Of a stretch of DNA of 64,000 bases, positions 22,701 through 32,879 are shown in pieces. Within the stretch, counting starts at the first letter, position 1. Each line of letters opens with the position of its first letter. The notes under the pieces were generated by a model. It searched no databases, was not told the origin of the DNA, and saw only the letters and a list, made by a program, of their open reading frames with translations. A program made the translations under genes and the position numbers. This DNA is from Lepeophtheirus salmonis (taxonomy: Eukaryota > Arthropoda > Copepoda > Siphonostomatoida > Caligidae): NCBI RefSeq assembly GCF_016086655.4, contig NC_052136.2, positions 1,674,001-1,738,000 on the forward strand, in the 5' to 3' direction.

Positions 22701-23962
22701 TCGTTAATATTTGTTGTATATTCTCACTCAAATTGAGGTTGTCCTTTAAAAAATTTATTTGAAAGAGTTACTCAATATCTAGAGACAATATTGAAATGAT
22801 CGTGAAAATATTTGTCTAAAAAAAAAAAGGTATCAAGTCGAGTATCAGTTTTCGAGTACAAACCAAGTTTCGAAACTTTAATTTTGACCTCAATATTTTG
22901 AAATTTTAACCCAATGGCCAAGCTCCCACTTCTTCTATTTAATCGCTTTTTGACCAAATTCCAAAAAATCTTCCTTATTTTTCCTCCTAAACTATAATTG
23001 AATCTATTGTGATCATTATGTTAAATTAAATATATTGGAAATATTCCTATGTTTTATCATTCTTTATTTGTATCCCTTTTAATTCTTTAGTCCTGCAATA
23101 AATATTATTAAAGTTCCTGAAGTAAAGAGTGTAGATTGTGTAGCCTGGATTGGGGAGGATAATTTCATAGTCAAAAATTTCGATTATGATAATGAAAATG
23201 ACGAAGGCAATCTTAAAGAGTATGATAATGAGGATGACAGTAAGTTTATTCGTATTTTCTTCAGGATATCAAACATGTTAAATGTATATTATCATTATTC
23301 TTTAGATGATTGGATTGACGTAGACAATCAAATTGCTATTGACGGCGGAAACCCCTGGGAAAACGCTGAAAATGAGGTAGGAGATCATATCCGTGTGAAT
23401 ACAGAACTATGGGCATCCTTTGATACATTTGACGAGCCCTCCAATACACGTGATATCTTTTCAAATAACTTTGAAATCGAAGCTGGGGATGTAGAGCCAA
23501 ATGTGGGGGATCATCATACGGAATCCAAGGAGAAAGAAGATGAAAAACATAAAAATGTCGAAGTGGTGGAAGAGTAAGTTTTGCATTTATTGAATACACC
23601 AAGGGTTTCTATCTGGTGGGTAGCAATTTCCTTGGGAATTGCGAGTGCTCCTTGATTTTTTAAGAGATTTATTTCCCTCACCTTGATGGAAAATTAAACT
23701 GTTAAGTGATTAGTTGGGAGTATCTTGGGTATCAAACTTTTAGGAAAAAGAGTCGCGGATGTCCAAAAGCTTGGGAATCTTATAGTTGATATTTTTTGGT
23801 GGATTTATATTACTTTTATGGAGATATAATAATTATTATTATTTTCTTTTTTGCAGATCTACAAAAGTTGTTGAGTCTTTAGATCCATCATCGGAAATAA
23901 AAGAGAAAGAGGAGGAGGTTACTTCTAAAGAGAAGGATTTAAAAGCGAAGGAAGAATCGTAA
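19727..23962 (+). CDS. PPP6R3: PP6 regulatory subunit (SAPS-domain protein)
   Basis: Eleven exons: 19727-19869, 19990-20263, 20854-21018, 21073-21603, 21670-21891, 21941-22069, 22136-22315, 22374-22435, 23091-23239, 23306-23573 and 23857-23962. All phases agree and the join totals 2229 nt, 742 residues. Exon 1 ends at a GTTGAG donor; reading through it hits TAG at once. The SAPS domain runs through exons 1-7: FEKTDLQLSEVLEHVEVIQE, FYHFLKEKNFINHLLKHIGT in exon 3, DLFFKYSLNNFLHYQVV in exon 5, and GFHRKGYMAHLTKIAN in exon 6. Exons 9-11 are acidic and lysine/glutamate-rich, with NPWENAE and LWASFDTF motifs seen in PPP6R tails. SAPS proteins scaffold the PP6 phosphatase. It is shorter than the vertebrate ~850-residue forms because the tail is short. 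R1, R2 or R3 identity is not resolvable; the symbol marks the family. Confidence 0.92.
20452..20708. mobile_element. Short MITE in PPP6R intron 2
   Basis: The left end AGGGCCGGATTTA and the right end ACCGGACCTGTG (reverse complement CACAGGTCCGGT) form an imperfect inverted pair. Internal text includes TGTGGGCCCTAACGGTAGTG. AGGGCCGGATTTA-type ends recur in arthropod MITEs. Boundaries are approximate. Confidence 0.4.
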
Positions 23963-24463
23963 CCTAATGTCATAATCAGTAGATATTTTACATGCGTCCG
24001 GCCATTCGTTAAAAACAACAACAACAACCCTCTAAAATAAACATTAATTGAACGATATTTTAATCTCTCTCTCAAGCATTGAAGATAATCGTCTCTCTTT
24101 GTGTTGAAATTTACATTTTTACTCTCTCAATAGAGCACACACACTCTCACCCATAACACATTCATATATTTCCATAAATAGATACACGAAGAAGGAGGTT
24201 CTTTTAACAAACGCCATACACATACATACAAACCGATTTAATATTCCAGAAGACTTTTTTCTAATTGTAAATATATATATAATACATATATTATGTGGAA
24301 ATGCATCGAAGTGTATTCCATGTTTACTTCTGATCTTATCTGTGGTAGCCTTTATAAATAATATCTATATTAAAATATATATCAATACTTATATATATAT
24401 TATACACGTTTAAACCTATGCGATTTTATTTCCATTGTTAAATTTTATAAAGCTATTTGTGGC

Positions 24464-24469
24464 AATAAA
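24464..24469 (+). promoter_or_regulatory. Poly(A) signal of PPP6R
   Basis: AATAAA about 500 bases after the stop. The intervening 3' UTR is AT-rich with TATATA runs. Confidence 0.5.
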
Positions 24470-24479
24470 GCCTAAGAAA

Positions 24480-25614
24480 AGTTTTGTAGTGAAGTTCTAA
24501 TATGTTGGGTTGAGTTTGATGTACTCCTTGATTGACTGACTGATAGTTATAATAAAAAATTAACTAGTGTAGAATGGACGAACTGAGTCCTTTTTTTATA
24601 AATAATATTTATTGACGTAGTTCCTAGGAGGTGGCATGTCCCCCTACTCAATTTGTACCTCTAGCTTTACAACATTTATGAAGCTGTTTATTCTTAGAAT
24701 ACCCCCCTCAGTTTAAAAATAATATTCGCTCCCCTGTAAGGGTTGACTAACTTAAAGATTGTTATGTTATTTTGCGGCTAATGTACCAACTAATTTGACA
24801 AAGTAGACAACACACAACCGGAAACGTATGGAAACAGGTACTCAAACGTAACGTAGTGTAAACTTTGCTGTGTTAGTCAATAAATGTGTACATAAATTAC
24901 TGATTTATAATTAATTTTACCAACATTATCGTTAATTGCTTCTTTTTTTATCTGATCGTGCTTACAATAATCCTATGTCAGAAATAGGGATAATCGATAG
25001 AACGAACAAAAAGGTAAACTACTCACAAGAGGTTGAGAAGCATTGGTTTAGAACAGGGTTTCTTAACATAAAGTAAACTTAACTACTTCATGTATCCTTA
25101 GGGCATGAATCTCTTGACAAACGAAACAAACCAATTGTGACATAACAAAACACAAGCTATCGAGATATATGAGTAGACCTAATCATTTATAAAACATCGG
25201 ATCAGAAAATGTTTGATATCTACCATGTGTAATTGGGTGTAAATCTTGATGATAAAGCGATCGGAGTGGTAAATTTTCATTAAAGACCTTGTTAATTTTG
25301 TCAACATTATTTAAATTGTTATTGCCTTCCTCACGACATGTCCCTTTAAGAATAACATTTTGTTTTAGAAAGAAGGAACAGAAAGAAAAAAAATGCTTAT
25401 TTTTTCGGAGGAAATTAATACTGTTAAAAAAAAAAAAAAAAGGTTAATGTCATGTTAATACTTAAAAAATTAAATGAGACTATAATGATAAAATCCATAG
25501 TTTAAGTGTATATTTATGAGTAATTATGGTCTGAATGTAATGCAATAATAATATGGACAACCTACATAAAAAAATCTAATGAGTGTCTCAACTCTACATT
25601 GACAAAGAAATGAC
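24480..25614. other. Intergenic region with abutting hAT-like ends
   Basis: No gene seen. At about 25030-25066 a hAT-type right end (GTTGAGAAGCATTG) and a hAT-type left end (CAGGGTTTCTTAAC) face each other across the 8 bases GTTTAGAA. A 15-base A run is near 25427. Confidence 0.35.
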
Positions 25615-26070
25615 TCAAAGAGAGAAAAATGAGGGAACTCCTTTTCGATTATTCATGACTTTGACATGCTTTTGCGCATCCAAAATAGGCTTTGAAGGAT
25701 CCTCCTTGTCTTTTTTATCAATAGGTTCCGTTAAACTCGGGAATGAGAAAGAAAAGTCCGTAGGGAGCATGACATATGCTATTTTGAACTCATGATCCTC
25801 TTTTTTATACATGATATTGTTATCATATCTTGAGGTTAGGATTTTTTGATTGGAGTGATAGGTGTGAACATCCATAACAGGGATCTTATAGATTTTCTCT
25901 AAATAACTCTTAACGTCAAGTCGACTCATTTCCGGCGAAACATGGAACTTCACAACATTTCCTGGAATGGATTCATCTCTTGCTTTAATGAGGCGCATCC
26001 AAAAGTTCGGAAGGAAAATACGTAGCTGAGGATTGCCCCTCTGATACAGAGGATAAATGCGAGTTGACAT
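25615..26070 (-). CDS. MRPL23: Mitochondrial ribosomal protein L23 (uL23m)
   Basis: Single-exon frame of 151 codons. The N-terminus (MSTRIYPLYQRGNPQLRIF, then LPNFWMRL) matches the start of animal MRPL23. The middle carries the uL23 core (EMSRLDVKSYLEKIYKIPV). YKKEDHEFKIAYVMLP and the C-terminal GVPSFFSL are also family hallmarks. It is a component of the large mitoribosomal subunit near the exit tunnel, encoded in the nucleus and imported. Length agrees with orthologues (about 150). A TGACGTCA-containing repeat block lies 190-290 bp upstream of the start. Confidence 0.92.
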   Translation of the reverse strand: MSTRIYPLYQRGNPQLRIFLPNFWMRLIKARDESIPGNVVKFHVSPEMSRLDVKSYLEKIYKIPVMDVHTYHSNQKILTSRYDNNIMYKKEDHEFKIAYVMLPTDFSFSFPSLTEPIDKKDKEDPSKPILDAQKHVKVMNNRKGVPSFFSL

Positions 26071-26259
26071 GCTAATGAGATGGATCAGACGATCAAAAAG
26101 AACTTGATATTTTTAATGATAAGTAATGTCGATAAATGTTCTGATATATAATGTTATGATTATCTCTAATAGTGCCCTCTGTCTCAAAAAATACAACTCA
26201 ATATGTTAATATTTGTTTATTATTAACTCCATTATGGAAATATAGCCAATCCGAGTGAT

Positions 26260-26362
26260 CCTTGATTTTTTTTCCAACTGTTTGTTTTGAATCGTAATAT
26301 GACGTCATAAAATAAACGTCAGGAACATTCATTTTATTTATATTTTTTATTCTGTAGTCTCT
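26260..26362 (+). promoter_or_regulatory. CRE-containing block, copy 1 (upstream of MRPL23)
   Basis: About 100 bp closely similar to 30835-30932: a T run, ACTGTTTGTT, TAATATGACGTCATAA, ATAAACGTCA, GAACAT, and TTTATATTTTTTAT in order. TGACGTCA is at 26300-26307, and an AACGTCA half-site follows 8 bases later. It lies in the 5' region of MRPL23. It could be a shared promoter module or a small mobile repeat. Confidence 0.5.
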
Positions 26363-26365
26363 GGG

Positions 26366-26463
26366 ACAATCTAATACTATCTGGAGGAGCACGAGCTCCA
26401 ATCAATCCGCCTTTTGTGGTGAAAAACATCAAACTTTGATGATAAATTCGACTTGGTACACTG
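26366..26463 (+). repeat. Dispersed repeat, TAATACTATCT family, copy 1
   Basis: Shares TAATACTATCT, AGCTCCAATCA, GTTGTGGTGAAAAACATCA-like and CGACTTGGTA blocks with 34795-34895. An inverted, diverged copy is at about 26960-27035. Confidence 0.6.
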
Positions 26464-26904
26464 ATATGAACTTTGTACAATTATAAATTAATATAAAGTT
26501 ATAATTTTTGTCGTAGTAGTAATTTTTCCTCAACATCAATGTTTGAAATCCCAAAAATTTGTTCTTTAACAAAAATGATAGTTTGACTGAATGTTTTCAG
26601 TTCAGAATCAAAGTAGATTTTTATTCAAGTGTTTTCTAACGTAAATATTCAAAATATTATGTAACTAATTAATTATTTAAACTAATGAATTCGTCCTTCA
26701 AAAATAAAGTATCTGAGTCAATGACTACTTATCTTTATAGTATAAGAACTCATTGACTCAGCCCCATGTGTTGACGTTTATTTTATTATTTATATTCCAA
26801 CGCAACCTTTCATTAAATTAAAATGTTATCATTCAAATTATTATAAATATATATTATTGCTTCAGAAACGGTTTTAGCAAGAATTTTTTTGGCCTTCAAT
26901 TAGC
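26464..26904. other. Gene-free AT-rich spacer
   Basis: No gene seen. AGTATAAGAACTCATTGACT at about 26739-26758 is a fragment of the TAATACTATCT-family repeat. Confidence 0.3.
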
Positions 26905-27035
26905 ATATTTTAGCACTTCACCTGTACAACCTGAGGGCCATTATTTGATGCTCAGGCATGTTTAGCGCCACAACAGGTTGCGTGATTTGGGAATTGTGCT
27001 CCTCCAAATAGTATAAGAACTCATTTACTGAGTAT
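26905..27035. repeat. Solo 108-bp-type unit plus inverted TAATACTATCT repeat
   Basis: TAGCACTTCACCTGTACAAC and CTGAGGGCC match unit 3 of the tandem array at 14246. The adjoining text, reverse-complemented, gives TTCTTATACTATTTGGAGGA and CACGCAACCTGTTGTGG, matching 26366-26463 and 34795-34895. Confidence 0.55.
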
Positions 27036-27449
27036 ATTAATATAAGATAAAAACATAAAATGCGAAAAGAACAATTGACGTCATTTTTTGAGAAGGTATG
27101 AGAAGAAAATTCAATTTTCGAGTTAGAAAAAGTGCAATAACTCAGTGTTTATCCAACAAATAAAACTTATTTTGGTGTCAACGAAATTCTATACTTAATA
27201 TACATCGCAGGAAACTATTTGAAGTTCTTGATTAGGCTATTTTCGATTCTTATAACCTACCTACCATGTTGATTTTCGGTCTCGTGTTTGAACATGCCCC
27301 AAATGGCAAATAGTAAATACTAACGATTTTCATAACTACACCCAGTTTATGAGTGCACCTTACTCTTTTTAAAGTTTAGTTTTCTGTTCCTCGTACGACG
27401 TCCCCAGTTATTACTTATTGGAACAGTCACAGTGTATTAAATAAATCAA

Positions 27450-27520
27450 ATTCTGTTCTGTTCTTCTACTCGCTTTGAATACATGAAGATGGATATTGAA
27501 AGTGATCATGAGAAGATTAA
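27450..27520 (+). pseudogene. Degenerate zinc finger ahead of the array
   Basis: In frame with the downstream gene, this stretch encodes CSSSTRFEYMKMDIESDHEK, recognisable as the framework CSSSFT...H-IESVHEK with one codon lost and the first zinc histidine changed to Asp. The first cysteine pair is incomplete. It suggests the array once had at least one more N-terminal finger. Confidence 0.5.
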
Positions 27521-28733
27521 AAAATTCCCATGTAGTTACTGCTCCAGTTCTTTTACAAGCTTTCAAAGCTTGAAGACTCATATTGAAGGGGTTCATGAGA
27601 AGATAAAAAAATTCCCATGTAGTTACTGCTCTAGTTCTTTTACACAATCTGGAAACTTGAAGATTCATATTGAAAGTGTTCATGAGAAGACTAAAAAATT
27701 CCAATGTAGTTTCTGTTCCAGTTCTTTTACATTATCTAGATGCTTGAAGAGACATATTGAAGGCGTTCATGAGAAGATAAAAAAATACCAATGCAGTTAC
27801 TGCTCCAGTTCTTTTACACAATCTGGAAGCTTGAAGATTCATATTGAAGGTGTTCATGAGAAGATAAAAAAATACCAATGTAGTGAATGCTCTAGTTCTT
27901 TTACACGCTCTGATGGATTGAAGACTCATATTGAAGGTGTTCATGAGAAGATTAAAAAATTCCAATGTAGTGAATGCTCTAGTTCTTTTACAACCTCTAA
28001 AAGCTTGAAGATTCATACTCAAGGTGTTCATGCGAAGTTTAAAAAATTCCAATGTAGTTACTGTTCTAGTTCTTTTACACGCTCTGGAAGCTTGAAGACT
28101 CATATTGAAGGTGTTCATGAAAAGATTAAGAAATTTCAATGCAGTGACTGCTCTAGTTCTTTTACAACCTCTCGAGACTTGAAAAGGCATATTGAAAGTG
28201 TTCATGAAAAGATTAAAAAATTCAAATGTGATTCTTGCTCTAGTTCTTTTACAACCTGTCGAGGCTTGAGGATTCATATTGAAGGTGTTCATGAGAAGAT
28301 AAAAAAATTTCAATGTAGTGACTGCTCTAGTTCTTTTACACGATCTGGAGACTTGAAAAGGCATATTGAATGTGTTCATGAGAAGATAAAAAAATTCAAA
28401 TGTAGTGACTGCTCTAGTTCTTTTAAAAGCTCTCAAGGTTTGAGGTTTCATATTGAAGGTGTTCATGAGAAGATTAAAAAATTTCAATGTTGTTACTGCT
28501 CTAGTTCTTTTACACAATCTGGAAACTTGAAGACTCATATTGAAAGTGTTCATGAGAAGATTAAAAAATTCAAATGTAGTTACTGCTCTAGTTCTTTTAC
28601 ACAATCTGGAAGCTTGAAGATTCATATTGAAAAAGTACATGAGACGATAAAAAAAATCCAATGTGGTTCGTGCTTTAGTTCTTTTACACGAATAGGAGAC
28701 TTGAAGATACATCATAAGACTCATCATAATTAG
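27483..28733 (+). CDS. Intronless C2H2 zinc-finger protein, 14 fingers
   Basis: 416 residues, almost entirely tandem fingers of exactly 29 residues (87 nt), of form C-x2-C-x12-H-x4-H; the fourteenth ends H-x3-H. The framework is nearly constant (CSSSFT, then HIEGVHEKIKK), while helix positions -1, 2, 3 and 6 differ from finger to finger, for example R-G-S-T, Q-G-N-I, T-R-D-R and T-K-S-I. The linker EKIKKFQ replaces the usual TGEKPF. There is no KRAB, ZAD, BTB or SET domain, because the frame starts directly in a decayed finger. Likely a nuclear DNA-binding protein with unknown targets. Absence of introns and the truncated start suggest a retrocopy or a domain-only paralogue of a larger family. 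The long antisense frame here is a codon-bias shadow. Confidence 0.85.
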   Translation: MKMDIESDHEKIKKFPCSYCSSSFTSFQSLKTHIEGVHEKIKKFPCSYCSSSFTQSGNLKIHIESVHEKTKKFQCSFCSSSFTLSRCLKRHIEGVHEKIKKYQCSYCSSSFTQSGSLKIHIEGVHEKIKKYQCSECSSSFTRSDGLKTHIEGVHEKIKKFQCSECSSSFTTSKSLKIHTQGVHAKFKKFQCSYCSSSFTRSGSLKTHIEGVHEKIKKFQCSDCSSSFTTSRDLKRHIESVHEKIKKFKCDSCSSSFTTCRGLRIHIEGVHEKIKKFQCSDCSSSFTRSGDLKRHIECVHEKIKKFKCSDCSSSFKSSQGLRFHIEGVHEKIKKFQCCYCSSSFTQSGNLKTHIESVHEKIKKFKCSYCSSSFTQSGSLKIHIEKVHETIKKIQCGSCFSSFTRIGDLKIHHKTHHN

Positions 28734-29289
28734 ACATAAAGACGTGCAACTTTTCTAAGATGGTAAAATATATTTATACATAAGATTGCTGTAGGAAAAT
28801 ATTAAAAAAATATTTTTTCATTTTTTTCTAATTTATATATATTTATTTTTTAAATGCATTTACCTTCCTTTTTCACTTCAAAGATCGCGTGGCTTGTCCA
28901 AAGTGCATGTTTCCATTGGTTTGATAATTCCTAATAAACTAGAAATATGATTATAAGAAATAAATTTATATCATAATAATTAAATATTAATATTGAAGAC
29001 TGAATTAGGACTAAATTTATCGATACAAAAATGTATATTATTCTTTAAATAGGCTTCGAGGTTTAAGAAGACATATGTCTGTGATCAAAGTTATTAGCTC
29101 AACATTAGGCTTTAAGAACTCTTTAATTAAGAATGTTAAATTGCTACACATTAATTCCTCAAATAAACAATTTGCTTCATTTGATTAAAATAGACAGTTT
29201 TTGATTATTTAAAATAGTTATTAGAGGAAAATTATTGGAATTAAAAGTTTCATATATTGTAGATCTTTACTATCTTGAACTAGGAAATC
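28734..29289. other. Spacer, possible decayed finger
   Basis: AT-rich. Around 29053-29085 the plus strand reads RLRGLRRHM, similar to a finger helix, which may be a leftover unit. Nothing else is seen. Confidence 0.25.
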
Positions 29290-30180
29290 CCCTTTAAAGT
29301 TTCTCACAAACTAAAAGTGAGTGTATTGAAAACATGGTCAAAAGAAGAAATGAATGACGATAGTTTGTTTCATGGGTCAATGATCGCTGCACTTGTAGCC
29401 AAGTTCCATCTTGTTTACCTTGAAGGATCTGAGCTACAAAAGAAAACCAAGGCCACTGGCGAAAGACTCAAGGAAGGTCTCCTTGCTCTTGGTAACGTTA
29501 TCACAACTCTTGGAGAAGAAACGCATTCTTCAGGTTACAAGCCCATTCCCTATCTAGATTCCAAGCTAACTTGACTTCTTCAAGACTCATTGATGATTGC
29601 TTGTTCTTCACCATCAGACTCTAATTTGGGTGAGAAAATTTCTACCCTAAGATATGCAGATAGGTGTAGAAAAATCCTATTGTGAACCGTGAAGGGAAGG
29701 AAATTAATAAGTTGAAAAACGAAATTGCGAATCTTAAGGCTCAGTTAGAGGTAATGGAATTACGAATTTACATGACAAGGGACATGAATATGGAGAACTG
29801 CAAGACGCGATAAATAAACTGGGAATGAGGAACTTTCTTTTGCACTTATGAATATTGAAGAAGAATTAGCTGTTCTTCATGAGGAAAATCTTAAATCGGA
29901 AGCCTTGAATGATAGATTAAAGATTCAACCAACATAATTGTTCAAGGATCCTATATCAAGAGAAACTATGACCGAGTCTACCATTAATGAAACTAACTCA
30001 ACGATCCAAGTTGAAAACGAAGATTTAAATTATACGGAACAATGTGAAATTGATAACAGAAATGAAACTCCTGCTTCGATAGCATTGAGACATGGCACAA
30101 TTGACAAATAAAGTTCCTTATCCACGAATTAAGGCGAATGTAACTCGTCAAAATACAGCACTTAAGAAGATTAATCATTA
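29290..30180 (+). pseudogene. Chromokinesin (KIF4-like) processed pseudogene
   Basis: Intronless, frame-broken relic of a kinesin-4 motor end and coiled coil. VYLEGSELQKKTKATGERLK (about 29419-29478) corresponds to the switch II/L12 region, with the family's DLAGSE reduced to YLEGSE. LLALGNVITTLGEE and IPYLDSKLT follow, then a TGA. After it DSLMIACSSPSDSNLGE and STLRYADRCRKI read on, then a neck-like stretch EINKLKNEIANLKAQLE. Short in-frame gaps (after RLKEG, and after LLQDSL) and several stops are present. Pieces to 30180 still read as acidic coiled coil. No ATP-binding P-loop is present. Confidence 0.8.
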
Positions 30181-30319
30181 ATGTGAATGAAACCTGTATA
30201 TATATAATGTAGGATTGTATAGAATATATTATATATTTGTATTCAATAGAAACGTCGTAAATTGATAACTTAACAATACACTATAACAAATACACTTCCC
30301 CCTACATTAAGTTAAGTGA

Positions 30320-30825
30320 TTGACACTTGGTCCACTCCAGATATTAGTAGGAATCATTATTCCATTGCTTTCAAACGTTTTCGAACGGTCCGAGGGTCAG
30401 CACCCAGTTGTTCTGCGAGCTGTTCTTGGGGTTAGCCATCGCCCATCATCTCCATCAAGCAAGCCATGCAATTACGCGTCTTCAATCTTTATCAGTGCCC
30501 GGCCGCACTCTTCATTTCTCACGTCAAAATCACTACTTTGGAATTTTTAAAACCACCTGAAGCACTGTGCTCTGCTTAGAACATGTCCACCGTAAGCTTT
30601 CACAAGCATTCGATGGGCTTGAGAAAAGCGTTTTTCTTTCAATTGGTAATAGAAAATCAATATTTCTGCACATCGTAGTTTGTAGGCACAAAATTTAACA
30701 TTTTTACGAGCGAAAAACTTTACAAACAATGATTTAAACAATGTTGACACATGTCGAAATAAGCATCTAATGTCTAACTTGCAAAGCCTAGGGATCAATA
30801 GCCGAAAGTCTAATTTCTTAGGCAC
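30320..30825 (-). mobile_element. Mariner N-terminal fragment D
   Basis: The minus strand from 30825 encodes a mariner HTH domain: LIFYYQLKEKRFSQAHRML, then VKAYGGHVLSRAQCFRWF (to about 30550), followed by NSDFDVRNEECGRALIKIED. After that the frame breaks and homology fades. Only the DNA-binding part survives; no DDD catalytic motifs. Confidence 0.7.
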
Positions 30826-30834
30826 ATACCTAAT

Positions 30835-30932
30835 ATATTGGTTTTTTTTCAGTTGTTTGTTATGGAATGTAATATGACGTCATAACATAAACGTCATGAA
30901 CATACTTTTTGTTTATATTTTTTTATGTAGTA
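30835..30932 (+). promoter_or_regulatory. CRE-containing block, copy 2 (upstream of DDX56)
   Basis: Same ~100-bp block as 26260-26362, with TGACGTCA at 30875-30882 and an ACGTCAT half-site 8 bases on. It ends about 80 bp before the DDX56 ATG, so it would overlap the core promoter or 5' UTR. Confidence 0.5.
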
Positions 30933-31013
30933 TTTCAGATTTTATTGTTGTTGAAAGGGAGCACGTGGAATTGGTTGGAATATTACGGAGTATCCTCATT
31001 CATATCAATAAAT

Positions 31014-32762
31014 ATGGGTTCCACGGATTTTAATTCCATGGGATTGGATGATCGGCTTTTGGAGTCAGTTGCAGAACTGGGTTGGTCGGAGCCAACGCTG
31101 ATTCAATCCCGTGCAGTTCCACTTATTCTTGAAGGGAAGGATTTGTTAGCCCGTGGTAGAACGGGATCCGGAAAGACAGGAGCATTTGCTTTGCCTGTAT
31201 TACAGCGACTCTTGCTTGGAGAAAGTACTGGATCTGTCCGTGCTCTTTTTTTAGGTATATAGATTAATGTTTCATATTTAATCAAAATCTCAAACACACG
31301 TTTTTAATTTTTATTTATTATTTATTTCTAGCCCCAAGTAGAGAATTGGTTCAACAAATCCACGGTGTGGTTCGAAGTCTCCTCTCCCATTGTGGAAGAA
31401 GTATATCAATAGGAAATCTTAGTATGGGTGAAAACCTTGAAGCGGGTCGTGCCCTACTAAAAACTCCACCAGATCTCCTCGTATCCACTCCCGGAAGGCT
31501 TTGGTCACACATTCAAGCTAAAGATATTGATTTAAGCTCCTCTTTGGAGATCCTTGTTATTGATGAAGCGGATTTGACTTTTTCATTTGGATATGAGTCC
31601 GATCTGAAAGTAAGTTTTGCAACAACAAGTTATTCCTCAATATTTTAAATTATATCTTGCCTTTTTTATTTGTTAATTATAGGGAATCCTCATTAATTTA
31701 CCTTCCATTTATCAGTCTGTACTAACGAGTGCAACCTTGAGTGAAGATGTCAATAAGCTCAAAAAATTAGTTCTTCATAATCCAGTTATATTGCAATTAG
31801 AAGAGCCACAGTTAGCAGAGGCTAGTCAACTTGCTCAATATTTGATTAAAATCGAAGAGGAAGACAAGTTTCTCCTAATATATGCCTTATTCAAACTACG
31901 ACTCATTCAAGGGAAGACCATTATATTTGTGAATAATGTTGATAGATGTTATAAAATCAAACTGTTTCTGGAGCAATTTGGTATCCCTGTCTGCGTATTA
32001 AACTCTGAACTTCCTGCAGCCTCCAGATGTCATATCGTGACACAGTTCAATAAAGGAATTTATGATATTATTGTGGCTTCCGATGAAAATTTTCTGCTTT
32101 GCAGTAATCCTAACGATAAGGATAAAGGGAAAAGAAAAAAAGATACGGAATCGGGGATATCCAGAGGAATTGACTTTCAATTCGTCTCTAACGTTATCAA
32201 TTTCGACTTTCCCTTGGATGTAGACAGTTATATTCATAGAGTTGGTCGTACTGCTAGAGGTAATAACACTGGAACAGCACTTTCTATGATTGCAGTGAAG
32301 GAAATGCTAAGGCTCGAGGAAATTGAGGAAGAGCTTAAGGAGAAAATGTATACGGAGAGCTCCGTGTTCAGACCATACCAATTCAAATTGGAAGAACTGA
32401 ATGGGTTTAGATATAGGACACGTGACGCATGGCGAGGTGTAACAAAAATTGCGATTCGAGAGGCTCGACTTAAGGAATTAAAACAAGAGATTTTAAAGTC
32501 AACTGAACTGCGTGCTCACTTTGAAGACAATCCAAGAGATGCTCAAATTTTGAGACATGATAAATCCCTCTTCACAGTAAAACATCAAGTACATATGAAA
32601 AACGTTCCAGACTACATAATCCCTAAGGCTCTCAAGAACATAGTACCCACAGGGAATCGAAGATCCCACGCAAAAAGGAAAATATCAAGTGCGAAGAGGA
32701 GATACGAAACCGCAAAGTCGGATCCTTTGCTTTCTATGTATCACTCCAAAAAAAAATGTTAA
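31014..32762 (+). CDS. DDX56: ATP-dependent RNA helicase DDX56
   Basis: Three exons, 31014-31254, 31332-31609 and 31683-32762, give 532 residues (vertebrate DDX56 about 547). The start at 31014 is the ATG before NSMGLDDRLLESVAELGW; the frame is open upstream but without homology. Helicase motifs: Q motif around PTLIQSRAVPL, motif I RTGSGKT at 49-55, motif II DEAD at 158-161 followed by the DDX56-type SFGYE, motif III SAT at ~189, STPGR, and motif VI HRVGRTARG from ~358. A lysine-rich insert (KDKGKRKKDTESG) precedes GIDF. The C-terminus has IREARLKELKQEIL, FEDNPRDAQILRHD and a basic tail, all typical of this subfamily, which works in nucleolar 60S ribosome assembly. It ends 117 bp from the convergent UFD1 stop. 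Confidence 0.93.
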
Positions 32763-32879
32763 TATGTATTGAATAATAACTTTTTTTTAATCAGAAAAGA
32801 ATAATATCTATCTATATATATATATACACAATAAGAAAATTGATTTTTTTATAGTAAAAAAAAAGCCTTTCATACACTA
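32763..32879. promoter_or_regulatory. Shared 3' region of DDX56 and UFD1
   Basis: 117 bp between convergent stop codons. TTTAAT at about 32787 gives an ATTAAA signal for the minus-strand UFD1. For DDX56 only weak AATAAT strings are seen. A (TA)n tract sits at 32811-32826. The two transcripts probably overlap at their 3' ends. Confidence 0.45.

Noticed and set aside
26198..26401. 67-codon minus-strand frame upstream of MRPL23
   Set aside because: It runs through the duplicated CRE block and a dispersed repeat and opens from a degenerate context; no coding signal.
27732..28727. 331-codon open frame antisense to the zinc-finger gene
   Set aside because: It mirrors the 87-nt repeat in the opposite strand (repeated FNLLMNTFNM units) and exists only because of the biased codons of the fingers.
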